From an uncultured Lachnospiraceae bacterium (GTDB taxonomy: Bacteria; Bacillota; Clostridia; Lachnospirales; Lachnospiraceae), in contig CAMODS010000005.1 of NCBI GenBank assembly GCA_946611525.1, forward strand, positions 1 to 19,322: DNA of 19,322 nt. Direction: 5' to 3'. The notes beneath the pieces are model-generated. The model had not been told where the DNA came from, did no database searches, and saw only the letters and a program-made list of their open reading frames with translations. This document shows, in pieces, positions 7,413-14,711 of this stretch; the first letter of the stretch is position 1, and each line of letters opens with the position of its first letter. Made by a program: the position numbers and the translations under genes.

Positions 7413-8282
7413 TCATTTTGAAAAAACATAATCCAACATACCCAGATACTCGGCATACTCCGGAGTACCGGAAAGCTCGGAAAGAACCTCAGCCACGCTG
7501 CGGTAGTACCACTCCTGCTCCGCCGGATCCTTCATATTGAACTTGGACCAGATATCCTTGCCACCTTTTTTAAAATCAGTCACCGTGGCACTCATGTTGG
7601 AGATCTTGTCTGCCAGCATGATCATCTTGGCCTCTATGGGAGCAGTCTTTTCCCTGGCGAGATTCTCCTGCTTACGGATCTTCCAGGTCTCGCCCTTGGG
7701 AAGCTCCTCCCGCTTGTTCTCGGACTCCAGTCCCACCAGATTTGCTATCCTGGTGCCAAAGCTCTCCTCCAGATCCCTGATGGTACGGGGAGTATCCTCC
7801 ACCACATCATGAAGAGCGGCAGCCGCTGCCACCTCCGGATCATCGCTTAGCCTTTTGCATATCATCATCACCTGCATGGGATGGATGATGTAGGGCAGTC
7901 CGCTGCCCTTTCTGTAGGTGCCCTTGTGGGCATCCGCAGCATACATGATAGCCTGCTCCTCTACCAGACGTGCAGGGGCGGTGTCAATCGGCAGGTACTC
8001 AGGGAATTCTCCCGTGATCCCCGACATTATAAGTCCCCTGGTGCGTTTAAATGTCTCCTCCGCCGACAGACCGTTGCTGTAACCGGCAGTAAGATCATAG
8101 TACACGCATCCGGTCGTACCGTCATCATCTTTTAGCCTTAGCGGGCACAGATCACAGTATGCAAAGTCATCCTTGCTGCAGATATTCATGGCACGACAAT
8201 AGTGTCTCCCCTCGTTGTCCACGGAGGGCTCATGCAAAAAGAGCGAATATCTGCAGTTTTGGTCTTTTGTAATACTCTGCAT
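7413..8282 (-). CDS. Stand-alone RelA/SpoT-type HD hydrolase with Cys-rich N-terminal module
   Basis: A 289-residue protein whose C-terminal two thirds match the (p)ppGpp hydrolase (HD) domain. Visible are AHKGTYRKGSGLPYIIHP (metal H134), ALHDVVEDT (H158, D159, E162, D163) and LADKISNM (D225, N229), so the metal and catalytic residues of Rel hydrolase sites are kept. There is no synthetase, TGS or ACT domain, which makes it a small alarmone hydrolase-like protein. The Rel signature after the FG motif (VDGVTKL) is replaced by LVGLESENK, so another nucleotide substrate is possible. Residues 1-60 carry six cysteines (10, 29, 35, 43, 46, 59), with CDLC as a pair, suggesting a zinc or iron-sulfur site. 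The start at 8282 has GGAG 6 nt upstream. A strong terminator lies just 18 nt before the start codon. It is a monocistronic gene by layout. Confidence 0.85.
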   Translation of the reverse strand: MQSITKDQNCRYSLFLHEPSVDNEGRHYCRAMNICSKDDFAYCDLCPLRLKDDDGTTGCVYYDLTAGYSNGLSAEETFKRTRGLIMSGITGEFPEYLPIDTAPARLVEEQAIMYAADAHKGTYRKGSGLPYIIHPMQVMMICKRLSDDPEVAAAAALHDVVEDTPRTIRDLEESFGTRIANLVGLESENKREELPKGETWKIRKQENLAREKTAPIEAKMIMLADKISNMSATVTDFKKGGKDIWSKFNMKDPAEQEWYYRSVAEVLSELSGTPEYAEYLGMLDYVFSK

Positions 8283-8300
8283 AAAACTCCTGCTTTGGGG

Positions 8301-8337
8301 AAAAAAAGAGGAATCCTCATAAAATGAAAATCCCTCT
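8301..8337 (-). terminator. Strong intrinsic terminator directly before the HD-protein gene
   Basis: On the minus strand a 14-bp stem (AGAGGGATTTTCAT with ATGAGGATTCCTCT, three G-U pairs) closes on a TTT loop and is followed by seven T residues. It ends the 112-aa gene's transcript. The T-tract stops only 18 nt before the ATG at 8282, leaving no room for a promoter in between. Confidence 0.93.
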
Positions 8338-8362
8338 GCTCATCCTAAACTATAAACGTATT

Positions 8363-8701
8363 CTAACCAATTATGCTCTCGATGTCAATCTCCTCGGCTC
8401 CCTCTATGGGATCCGCATCTGCAAGCATCTGCGCATACACGCTGGCATCATCAAAGTTGTCATCAAGAGTACCGAGATGGTCTATGATACCCTCCACCTC
8501 AGTAAGCTGCTCATCCAACACTCCACGCACCAGGCGCTTTCTGCCGGACATAGTGGGCACACGCCTGCGCTCCTCCCTGTCAGCGAAAACCTTAGGCGTA
8601 GGTATCAGGTTGCCGACCCTTACCGTCTCTCGCTCTCCCCTTCTAAATGCTGTCAAAAACTTTGCGAAAAGATCTCTCTGAATCGCACCCGCACTATCCA
8701 T
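8363..8701 (-). CDS. Hypothetical protein, 112 aa, basic core and acidic tail
   Basis: I do not recognise the family. I take the ATG at 8701 (MDSAGAIQRDLFAKF) as start rather than the ATG at 8776: a GGGGTGG sequence precedes it, and a good promoter (8741-8769) lies inside the longer version. The first 65 residues are basic (FRRGERETVRVGN, REERRRVPTMSGRKR), the rest strongly acidic (DDNFDDASVY, EGAEEIDIESIIG). It has no membrane segment, signal peptide or enzyme motif. The split charge suggests a small nucleic-acid- or protein-binding factor, but that is speculation. It has its own promoter and terminator, so it is a monocistronic unit, though read-through into the HD gene is possible. Confidence 0.72.
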   Translation of the reverse strand: MDSAGAIQRDLFAKFLTAFRRGERETVRVGNLIPTPKVFADREERRRVPTMSGRKRLVRGVLDEQLTEVEGIIDHLGTLDDNFDDASVYAQMLADADPIEGAEEIDIESIIG

Positions 8702-8740
8702 ATATTTTCCACCCCATTTGCTCTGTGAATTGTTATAATA

Positions 8741-8769
8741 AATATAACTTATAGATTCACATTTTTCAA
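8741..8769 (-). promoter_or_regulatory. Sigma-A-type promoter for the 112-aa gene
   Basis: The minus strand reads TTGAAA, a 17-nt spacer, then TATATT. The start site would be near 8734, giving a leader of about 33 nt before the ATG at 8701. Confidence 0.7.
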
Positions 8770-8783
8770 GTAACAATTCTTAC

Positions 8784-8810
8784 AAAAAATCCAACCCCTC
8801 CCATGGGCTT
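8784..8810 (-). terminator. Weak terminator candidate after aspartokinase
   Basis: On the minus strand AAGCCC faces GGGGTT (one G-G mismatch) around a 6-nt loop, and six T residues follow after a short GGA. The stem is poor, so this is only a candidate end for the hom-aspartokinase transcript. Confidence 0.35.
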
Positions 8811-8830
8811 ACATGACACTATGTGCCACA

Positions 8831-10036
8831 CTAGTCCTCAAGGAAAGCGGCATGTACCGCTTTGGTAGCAATCTGAACATCCTCAAGATCTATAAGCACC
8901 GTGATGCGGATCTCCGAGGTGGCGATCATGCGGATATTTACACCCACATCATAAAGAGCCTCAAACATCTTTGCGGCTACGCCTGCGTGAGTCTGCATGC
9001 CTGCACCTACAACGGAAAGCTTGGCTACATTTACCTCTTCCTCTATCTTTTGGATGGTAAGCCTCTCCTGATTATCTTTTAAAAGCTCCATAGCCTCCTT
9101 GGCCTGGGTCTGATCAACGGTAAAGGAAATGTCCTTGGTGTCATCCCGGCCTATGGACTGCAGGATAACGTCTACGTTGATATTGTGCTTTGCCAAAAGG
9201 TCAAAGATCTTAAAAGCAATACCCGGCTTGTTCTGTACTCCGATGAGAGCAAAGCGAACCGCCTCTTTGTCTACTGCTACGCCACTGACCAACATTCCTT
9301 CCACCTTTGTCACCTCCTTTACGACAGTACCTTCTGCCTCTGTAAGGGAAGAACGTACCACCAACTGAACACCATATTTTTTTGCCAATTCAACCGATCT
9401 GTTGTGGAGCACCTTTGCACCTAAAGTAGCAAGCTCAAGCATCTCGTCGTAGGATATCTCCTTCATCTTGTGAGCCTTTTCCACTACTCTGGGATCTGCG
9501 GTGTAAACCCCCTCAACATCTGTATATATCTCACAGGAATCCGCCCTTAAAGCTGCCGCCAAAGCCACAGCCGTGGTATCGGATCCACCTCTTCCCAATG
9601 TGGTGATGTCATCATATTTGTTGACACCCTGGAAGCCCGTAACGATAACTATCTTTCCTGCCTCCAGCTCATTGGTGATCCTCTCGGAGTCTATCCTCTT
9701 GAAACGTGCGTTGCCATACTTTGAAGTGGTATGCATGGCCACCTGAAAAGCATTCAGTGAAATAGCCGGCAGTCCCATCCTTGAAAGCGCCATAGCCATC
9801 AGTGCCACAGAAGTCTGCTCTCCGCAGGCCAACAGCATGTCTATCTCCCTCTTGGGCGCATCGGGATTGATCTCGTATGCCTTTTCCAAGAGCTCATCCG
9901 TGGTGTCGCCCATTGCGGAAAGTACCACCACAACCTTGTTTCCTTTTTTGTAATCCTCGGCAACCCGCCTGGCCACATTTTCAATGCGTTCCTTGTTTGC
10001 CACCGAAGACCCGCCGAACTTTTTTACGATCAGCAT
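8831..10036 (-). CDS. lysC: Aspartokinase
   Basis: Phosphorylates aspartate with ATP, the first step toward lysine (and diaminopimelate for the wall), threonine and methionine. At 401 residues it is a monofunctional enzyme. Visible are KFGGSSV at 6-12, SLNAFQVAMHTTSKYG (93-108, aspartate-site region) and GRGGSDTTAVALA at 148-160. Two ACT regulatory domains occupy about 262-330 (IGVQNKPGIAFKIFDLL) and 338-400 (MQTHAGVAAKMFEAL, ATSEIRITVLI). The paired ACT domains imply feedback inhibition by lysine and/or threonine, but the effector cannot be read from the sequence. The gene lies 18 nt after hom with GGGAG before its ATG, so the two form one unit. The symbol lysC is used for the general monofunctional type; the paralogue class is uncertain. 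Confidence 0.95.
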   Translation of the reverse strand: MLIVKKFGGSSVANKERIENVARRVAEDYKKGNKVVVVLSAMGDTTDELLEKAYEINPDAPKREIDMLLACGEQTSVALMAMALSRMGLPAISLNAFQVAMHTTSKYGNARFKRIDSERITNELEAGKIVIVTGFQGVNKYDDITTLGRGGSDTTAVALAAALRADSCEIYTDVEGVYTADPRVVEKAHKMKEISYDEMLELATLGAKVLHNRSVELAKKYGVQLVVRSSLTEAEGTVVKEVTKVEGMLVSGVAVDKEAVRFALIGVQNKPGIAFKIFDLLAKHNINVDVILQSIGRDDTKDISFTVDQTQAKEAMELLKDNQERLTIQKIEEEVNVAKLSVVGAGMQTHAGVAAKMFEALYDVGVNIRMIATSEIRITVLIDLEDVQIATKAVHAAFLED

Positions 10037-10054
10037 GGTATCTCCCTTCTATAT

Positions 10055-11251
10055 TTACACTAATCTAATCACACTTCTTACATCAGACAGCTTTTTTATT
10101 GCCTCATCAAATTCGCCCTGTGTCATTTCCTCAGTAACAACACCAATCTCGCCGTCAATACCCGCATTCACATAGCCTGCATCCTTAAATGCCGACTCAA
10201 TGGTGTTCTCGTCATCAGATGTCCTGACAAAGAACTTGTAGCTATCCGTTGTTGAATCAGCAAGGATAAGCTTTTCTTCTTCCCATCTGATGTAGACATT
10301 TTTGTCTACATGCCTTGCCATATCCACCATGTCACCAACCACTGCGCTGGCCGTAGGAAGTGAGCCTGCACCGGAGCCGTAAAACATACCATCCCCAAGC
10401 ATATTGCCGTGGACCATGATGGCATTGAAAACATCATCCACATGATAGAGGGGATGTCCCTCGTGAAGCATGAATGGTGCCACCCTGGCGCTGTACGTAT
10501 CTCCCGTCTTTTTGGAAGCAGCCACCAGCTTAATTACCCTTTTCATGACCTTTGCATACTTCATATCCGCAGCAGATATCTTTGTGATACCCTCGGTGGG
10601 AATATCCTGATAATCTATCTGGCGTCCCGCAACCAGCGATGTGAGGATCGCTATCTTGCGTTGTGCGTCGTGTCCCTCTATATCAGCAGTAGGATCCTTT
10701 TCGGCATAGCCCTTGGCCTGTGCCTCCTTAAGGACTTCGTCAAAGTCACTTCCTTCGTTTGCCATCTTGGTCAGCATGTAATTGGTGGTGCCGTTTACGA
10801 TACCGTATATTCCCTCGATCACATCTCCTGTCAGGCACTTAAGCAGAGGTCTTATTATAGGTATGCCCCCACCCACAGATGCCTCAAACATAAAGTTTAC
10901 ATTATGCTCCCTGGCTATCCTGATAAGCTCAGCTCCCTTGTCGGCCACTAAAGCCTTATTGGAAGTGGTCACATGTTTTCCCGCTTCAAGCATGGCCTTT
11001 ACAAAGGTATATGCCGGCTCCACGCCTCCCATGGTCTCCACCACGATCTTTATCTCAGGATCATTTACGATGTCCATATAATCGCGGACCAGCTTTTTTT
11101 CTATGGGATCTCCGGGAAAATCACGAAGATCCAAAACCTTGGATACCTCAATGACCTCACCTGCGCGGGCAGCTATCACGTCTCTGTTGGTCTCCAACAC
11201 AGTCACGACTCCCGAGCCGATGGTGCCATACCCCATTACTGCTGCTTTCAT
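10055..11251 (-). CDS. hom: Homoserine dehydrogenase
   Basis: Reduces aspartate semialdehyde to homoserine with NAD(P)H, committing carbon to threonine and methionine. The Rossmann motif GYGTIGSG is at 7-14. SNKALVADKG (97-106), NGTTNYML (153-160) and YAEKDPTADIEGHDAQRK (182-199) are family signatures, with D195 and K199 in the positions of the catalytic Asp/Lys of the yeast enzyme. Residues about 318-398 form a C-terminal ACT domain (VYIRWEEEKLIL onward), expected to sense threonine. At 398 residues it is slightly shorter than the Bacillus enzyme. AAGGAGT lies 9 nt before the ATG. It is the first gene of the pair with aspartokinase and has its own promoter (11283-11311). The leader is only about 25 nt, too short for a riboswitch or T-box. 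Confidence 0.96.
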   Translation of the reverse strand: MKAAVMGYGTIGSGVVTVLETNRDVIAARAGEVIEVSKVLDLRDFPGDPIEKKLVRDYMDIVNDPEIKIVVETMGGVEPAYTFVKAMLEAGKHVTTSNKALVADKGAELIRIAREHNVNFMFEASVGGGIPIIRPLLKCLTGDVIEGIYGIVNGTTNYMLTKMANEGSDFDEVLKEAQAKGYAEKDPTADIEGHDAQRKIAILTSLVAGRQIDYQDIPTEGITKISAADMKYAKVMKRVIKLVAASKKTGDTYSARVAPFMLHEGHPLYHVDDVFNAIMVHGNMLGDGMFYGSGAGSLPTASAVVGDMVDMARHVDKNVYIRWEEEKLILADSTTDSYKFFVRTSDDENTIESAFKDAGYVNAGIDGEIGVVTEEMTQGEFDEAIKKLSDVRSVIRLV

Positions 11252-11282
11252 ACTGCATAACTCCTTAAAAAAATTCTACGAT

Positions 11283-11311
11283 ACTTTAACACAATACAGC
11301 GAAAAATGCAA
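11283..11311 (-). promoter_or_regulatory. Sigma-A-type promoter for hom-aspartokinase
   Basis: The minus strand reads TTGCAT, a 17-nt spacer ending in TGT, then TAAAGT, so the -10 is extended (TGn). The start site would be near 11276. No terminator separates it from prfB, so read-through from prfB may add to expression. Confidence 0.65.
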
Positions 11312-11321
11312 TCGCCAATTA

Positions 11322-12458
11322 TCACTCTGCATCCTGCGTATTGCGTTTGGGACAGCCCAGGGAAAGCCATTTTAAATAGGCGTTCATAAAGGGATCCAAA
11401 GCACCGTCCATCACCGCATCTACGTTACCCGTCTCTTCACCGGTGCGCAGATCCTTTACCATGGTATAGGGCTGCATGACGTAGGATCGTATCTGTGAGC
11501 CCCAGCCGATATCAGCCACTTCGCCACGGATCTCGGCATCCTTTTTAGCATCTTCTTCCTGCTTTAGTATAAGAAGCTTTGCTTTTAGCATCTGCATGGC
11601 CTTGTCCTTATTCATATGCTGTGAGCGCTCATTCTGGCACTGCACAACGATACCGCTGGGAAAATGGGTGATACGGATAGCGGATGAGGTCTTGTTGATA
11701 TGCTGACCGCCGGCTCCAGATGAACGGTAAGTGTCTATGCGGATGTCCTCATCGCGGATCTCTATATCTATGTCCTTTTCTATATCCGGCATGATATCAC
11801 AGGATGCAAAGGAAGTCTGACGCTTACCCTGTGCATTGAAGGGTGATATACGCACCAGTCTGTGAATACCCTTTTCCGATTTCAAAAAACCAAAAGCATT
11901 TTCTCCTCTCACCTCGAAGGTGACAGACTTTATACCTGCTTCGTCTCCATCCAGATAGTCCAAAACCTCCAGGGAAAAACCGTGCCTCTCTGCCCAACGG
12001 GTATACATGCGGTAGAGCATGGAAACCCAGTCACAGGCCTCGGTACCGCCTGCTCCGGAGTGGAGGGTAACTATGGCAGACTCGCTGTCATACTCTCCTG
12101 ACAACAAAGTCTTCATCCTGATGGAATCGTATTTGCTTACGAAATCATCAAACTCTGCCCTGGCCTCAGCTGCCAGGTCCTCATCCTCCTCTTCGTTGCC
12201 CATCTCGATATAAGCTTCTATGTCCTCATACTGCTGCTTTAGATCATTTACTATGGCCACATCGTCCTTTAGGCTTTTTAGCTCCCTGGACTTTTCAGTG
12301 GAAGAAGCGGCATCATTCCAGAAATCCGGAGATTCCATCTCCCTCTCAAGCTCCTCTATACGATGAGCCTTGCCCTCCAGATCCAGTGAAGTAGCCAGCT
12401 CCGCCAGAGGCTTTTCGTAAGTCAGAAGCTCCGTTTTTAAATTGTCTAATTCTATCAT
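11322..12458 (-). CDS. prfB: Peptide chain release factor 2 (no programmed frameshift)
   Basis: RF2 reads UGA and UAA stop codons and triggers release of the finished peptide. Visible are GEYDSESAIVTLHSGAGGTEA (from 121, with the class I release-factor core), the RF2 anticodon-like tripeptide SPF at 205-207, and GGQ at 250-252 followed by HINKTSSAIRITHFPSG. At 378 residues it is full length, and the N-terminal helical domain aligns from the ATG at 12458 (GAGAGG about 8 nt upstream). Codons 18-32, where many bacteria carry a CTT TGA C frameshift site, read straight through in frame, so the usual RF2 autoregulation is absent. It follows the S41 protease gene after 79 nt holding two dispersed repeats, and no clear promoter is seen between them. 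Confidence 0.97.
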   Translation of the reverse strand: MIELDNLKTELLTYEKPLAELATSLDLEGKAHRIEELEREMESPDFWNDAASSTEKSRELKSLKDDVAIVNDLKQQYEDIEAYIEMGNEEEDEDLAAEARAEFDDFVSKYDSIRMKTLLSGEYDSESAIVTLHSGAGGTEACDWVSMLYRMYTRWAERHGFSLEVLDYLDGDEAGIKSVTFEVRGENAFGFLKSEKGIHRLVRISPFNAQGKRQTSFASCDIMPDIEKDIDIEIRDEDIRIDTYRSSGAGGQHINKTSSAIRITHFPSGIVVQCQNERSQHMNKDKAMQMLKAKLLILKQEEDAKKDAEIRGEVADIGWGSQIRSYVMQPYTMVKDLRTGEETGNVDAVMDGALDPFMNAYLKWLSLGCPKRNTQDAE

Positions 12459-12477
12459 GGTATAATCCTCTCAATAA

Positions 12478-12502
12478 GATCCTTCGCTACGCTCAGGATG
12501 AC
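12478..12502 (+). repeat. Dispersed GATCCTTCGC...GCTCAGGATGAC repeat, copy B
   Basis: A 25-nt element starting GATCCTTCGCTA and ending CGCTCAGGATGAC on the plus strand. It differs from copy A (6023-6046) by one base over the shared 24 nt and lies in the opposite orientation. It sits in the prfB leader, ending 20 nt before the prfB start codon. Confidence 0.75.
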
Positions 12503-12511
12503 TGCAGGCGT

Positions 12512-12534
12512 GATCCTTCGTTGTTTTGGATGAC
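12512..12534 (+). repeat. Degenerate dispersed repeat, copy C
   Basis: GATCCTTCG, a diverged middle (TTGTTTT), then GGATGAC: the same ends as copy B in the same orientation, 9 nt away. The pair forms an imperfect tandem in the gap between the S41 protease gene and prfB. Confidence 0.6.
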
Positions 12535-12537
12535 GGA

Positions 12538-13797
12538 CTATTCTATCTCTTTTTTTAAGACTTCCATGGCTTTTGCCACCTGCTTGTCCTTGTCGTACTC
12601 GTAGTCATCGCCGGTACCCTCTCCTGTATATTCATACTCCAGCTCGATATCCGGCTCTATTCCCTTTTCATGGATGCACTCACCTTTGGGTGTATAATAG
12701 GTAGCTGTGGTCAGCTTTAGAGCGCTGCCATCTATAAGTGGAATAGTGTTTTGTACCACTCCCTTGCCGTAGGTTTTTGTGCCTATCAGCGTTGCATACT
12801 CGAAATCCCTCAATGCTCCTGCAAAGATCTCTGCTGCCGAAGCGGAGTTGCCATCTATGAGGACCGCCGCCGGCAGATCCACTTTGGACTCCTCTGCCGA
12901 TGTGAACTCCGTCTTTTTCCCATTTTTATCCATGAGGTATACCACCACACCCTCTGGAAGCAGGACATCCAGCATATCCGTGGCACTCTTTACCAGACCA
13001 CCGGGATTGCTCCTGATGTCATAAACTATGGCCTTTGCACCCTTTGACTGCAGATCGTCAATTGCCTCAGTAAACTCATTGCTGGTGTTGCCGGCAAAAT
13101 CTCCAATGATGATATATCCTATCTCATCATCCAGCATGCGATGGGCTACAGAGGGAATATTTACATCATCCCTCTCCACCTCCACGGTGATCCGCTCACC
13201 GTTACGGTTTAAAACCAAAAGCACCTTGGTACCTTTTTCTCCCCGCACATGCTCCACAAAATCCGAAAGATCCATGCCGGATGCCAGGTAACCGTCAGCG
13301 GAAACTATCTCATCTCCCACCATAAGACCCGATTTTTCCGCAGGGGAGCCCTCATAGATCCTGGAGATGGCAATGAGACCATTATCCTTGCTCTTGGATA
13401 AAACCGCGCCGATACCGCTATAGTTTCCCGTGGTGCTTATCTTTGACTTTTCATACTCGGACTTGTTGTAATACGCGGAGTAGGGATCATCCAGCCCTTC
13501 TACCATGCCCTTTATGACGCCCTCTGCCAGTTTGTCATCATCCACATCCTTATAGTAATAGGTGTTGATGAGTCCTCTAACCGTAGCCAGCCTCACCTCT
13601 GTTTCCTCGCTCAATACCGATTCCGTCTCTTTTTTTACCATAAGTCCGGAGACCACACAAAAGCCAAGAACGAAAGCTGCGCTTAAAAGCACCCCAATGA
13701 TAATACCCTTTATAAACAGACTTTTCCCGTTACCCGGCTTTGACTCGGCCTCGTAACGGGATACGTCTTCACTCTCTTTATACTGTTCGTTATCCAT
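12538..13797 (-). CDS. S41 C-terminal processing peptidase (CtpA/CtpB-like)
   Basis: A 419-residue membrane-anchored serine protease acting outside the membrane. One hydrophobic segment (about 29-52) follows a charged N-terminus. A CtpA-type N-terminal region (about 66-125, LDDPYSAYY) leads to a PDZ domain at about 126-210 (GSPAEKSGLMVGDEIVSADG). The S41 catalytic core follows, with VYDIRSNPGGLV at 258-269 and GNSASAAEIF at 316-325. S320, K345 (TYGKG) and Q349 keep the serine-lysine-glutamine spacing of known members. It starts 5 nt after ftsX, an order also seen in Bacillus (ftsEX with ctpB). Family members process wall hydrolases or signalling proteins; here the substrate is unknown, with FtsEX-linked hydrolases as likely candidates. 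The C-terminal 30 residues are acidic (EYTGEGTGDDYEYDKDK). Confidence 0.94.
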   Translation of the reverse strand: MDNEQYKESEDVSRYEAESKPGNGKSLFIKGIIIGVLLSAAFVLGFCVVSGLMVKKETESVLSEETEVRLATVRGLINTYYYKDVDDDKLAEGVIKGMVEGLDDPYSAYYNKSEYEKSKISTTGNYSGIGAVLSKSKDNGLIAISRIYEGSPAEKSGLMVGDEIVSADGYLASGMDLSDFVEHVRGEKGTKVLLVLNRNGERITVEVERDDVNIPSVAHRMLDDEIGYIIIGDFAGNTSNEFTEAIDDLQSKGAKAIVYDIRSNPGGLVKSATDMLDVLLPEGVVVYLMDKNGKKTEFTSAEESKVDLPAAVLIDGNSASAAEIFAGALRDFEYATLIGTKTYGKGVVQNTIPLIDGSALKLTTATYYTPKGECIHEKGIEPDIELEYEYTGEGTGDDYEYDKDKQVAKAMEVLKKEIE

Positions 13798-13802
13798 TAA
13801 AA

Positions 13803-14711
13803 CTATACCTTTAGATGCCTCTTAAGCGTAATGCGGCTCCCCACAAAACCTATGCCTACCCCAAGTATCAAAGACACGGGGACCAGCACCCGAAACACAT
13901 CATTGACCGGCACAAAAACCATGAGAGAACTAAGCAGATTGAAGTTCTCCGTCACGTACTTTATGATACCGCCATACACCATATGTAAAAGGAGAAGCGG
14001 AACGATGGAACCTATAAGCCCTATGGCCACACCCTCCACTATGAAGGGCTGTCTCACGAAGGTGTCCTTTGCTCCGATAAGCTTCATGATAGCTATTTCC
14101 TCACGGCGGACCGATATGCCCACGGTGATGGTATTGCTGATCAAAAATGCCGCAACCGCCAAAAGGATTACTATGATACCTACAAAAATATAAATGATAA
14201 GTTTGTTGAAATCCGTAAGAATGTTGGCCGCCATCTCTGACTGGTTGACCTTGCGCACACCGGGAATGCCCTTTATGTAAGTCACCAACTCGTCCTGCTG
14301 TGACACATCCTTTAGATAAACCTCAAAGTTGTCGGAGTTTTTCATGGGGTTGTCATCGGCAAAGCTTTCTGCCAGCTCCTCATTACCCCCGAAGAAATCC
14401 TCCTTCATATAGTCCCACGCCTCCTCTGCCGAGACGTACTTTACTCTCTCAACCGCCTCCCGGGACTGGATCTCCCTGCCTATGGTCTTGATCTCGGAAT
14501 CGGAAAGTCCCTCATCAAAGAATACCGTCACCGCCACGTTTTCCTCTGCAGAGCGAACCATTGAACCGAAATTCACACCCAGAGAATAAAACACTCCGAA
14601 CAAAAAGATACAGGCTGTCATGGTAGCTATGGATGCCAGAGAAAACATCTTGTTGCGCCAGATATTGGCAAAGCCCTGGCGAACATTATATAAAAATGTA
14701 CTAATCCGCAT
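13803..14711 (-). CDS. ftsX: Cell division ABC transporter-like permease FtsX
   Basis: Membrane partner of FtsE. The complex uses ATP not for transport but to switch on peptidoglycan hydrolases outside the cell during division or elongation. The 302 residues show four transmembrane segments (about 23-45, 172-194, 224-248 and 272-292). A large extracellular loop (46-168) is the hydrolase or adaptor docking part. RREEIAIMKLIGA (202-214) is the coupling-helix signature of the family. Its ATG overlaps the ftsE stop by 11 nt, so the two are translated together. The S41 protease follows after 5 nt. The assignment is secure. Confidence 0.96.
   Translation of the reverse strand: MRISTFLYNVRQGFANIWRNKMFSLASIATMTACIFLFGVFYSLGVNFGSMVRSAEENVAVTVFFDEGLSDSEIKTIGREIQSREAVERVKYVSAEEAWDYMKEDFFGGNEELAESFADDNPMKNSDNFEVYLKDVSQQDELVTYIKGIPGVRKVNQSEMAANILTDFNKLIIYIFVGIIVILLAVAAFLISNTITVGISVRREEIAIMKLIGAKDTFVRQPFIVEGVAIGLIGSIVPLLLLHMVYGGIIKYVTENFNLLSSLMVFVPVNDVFRVLVPVSLILGVGIGFVGSRITLKRHLKV

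Noticed and set aside
8702..8776. Longer start for the 112-aa protein at 8776
   Set aside because: It would place the promoter at 8741-8769 inside the coding region and adds 25 AT-rich residues; the ATG at 8701 has a better Shine-Dalgarno sequence.
11252..11282. Lysine riboswitch or T-box before hom-aspartokinase
   Set aside because: The leader after the predicted start site is only about 25 nt, too short for either; no such structure is visible.
12361..12458. Programmed frameshift site at the start of prfB
   Set aside because: The frame is open from the ATG without CTT TGA, and the protein aligns with full-length RF2.
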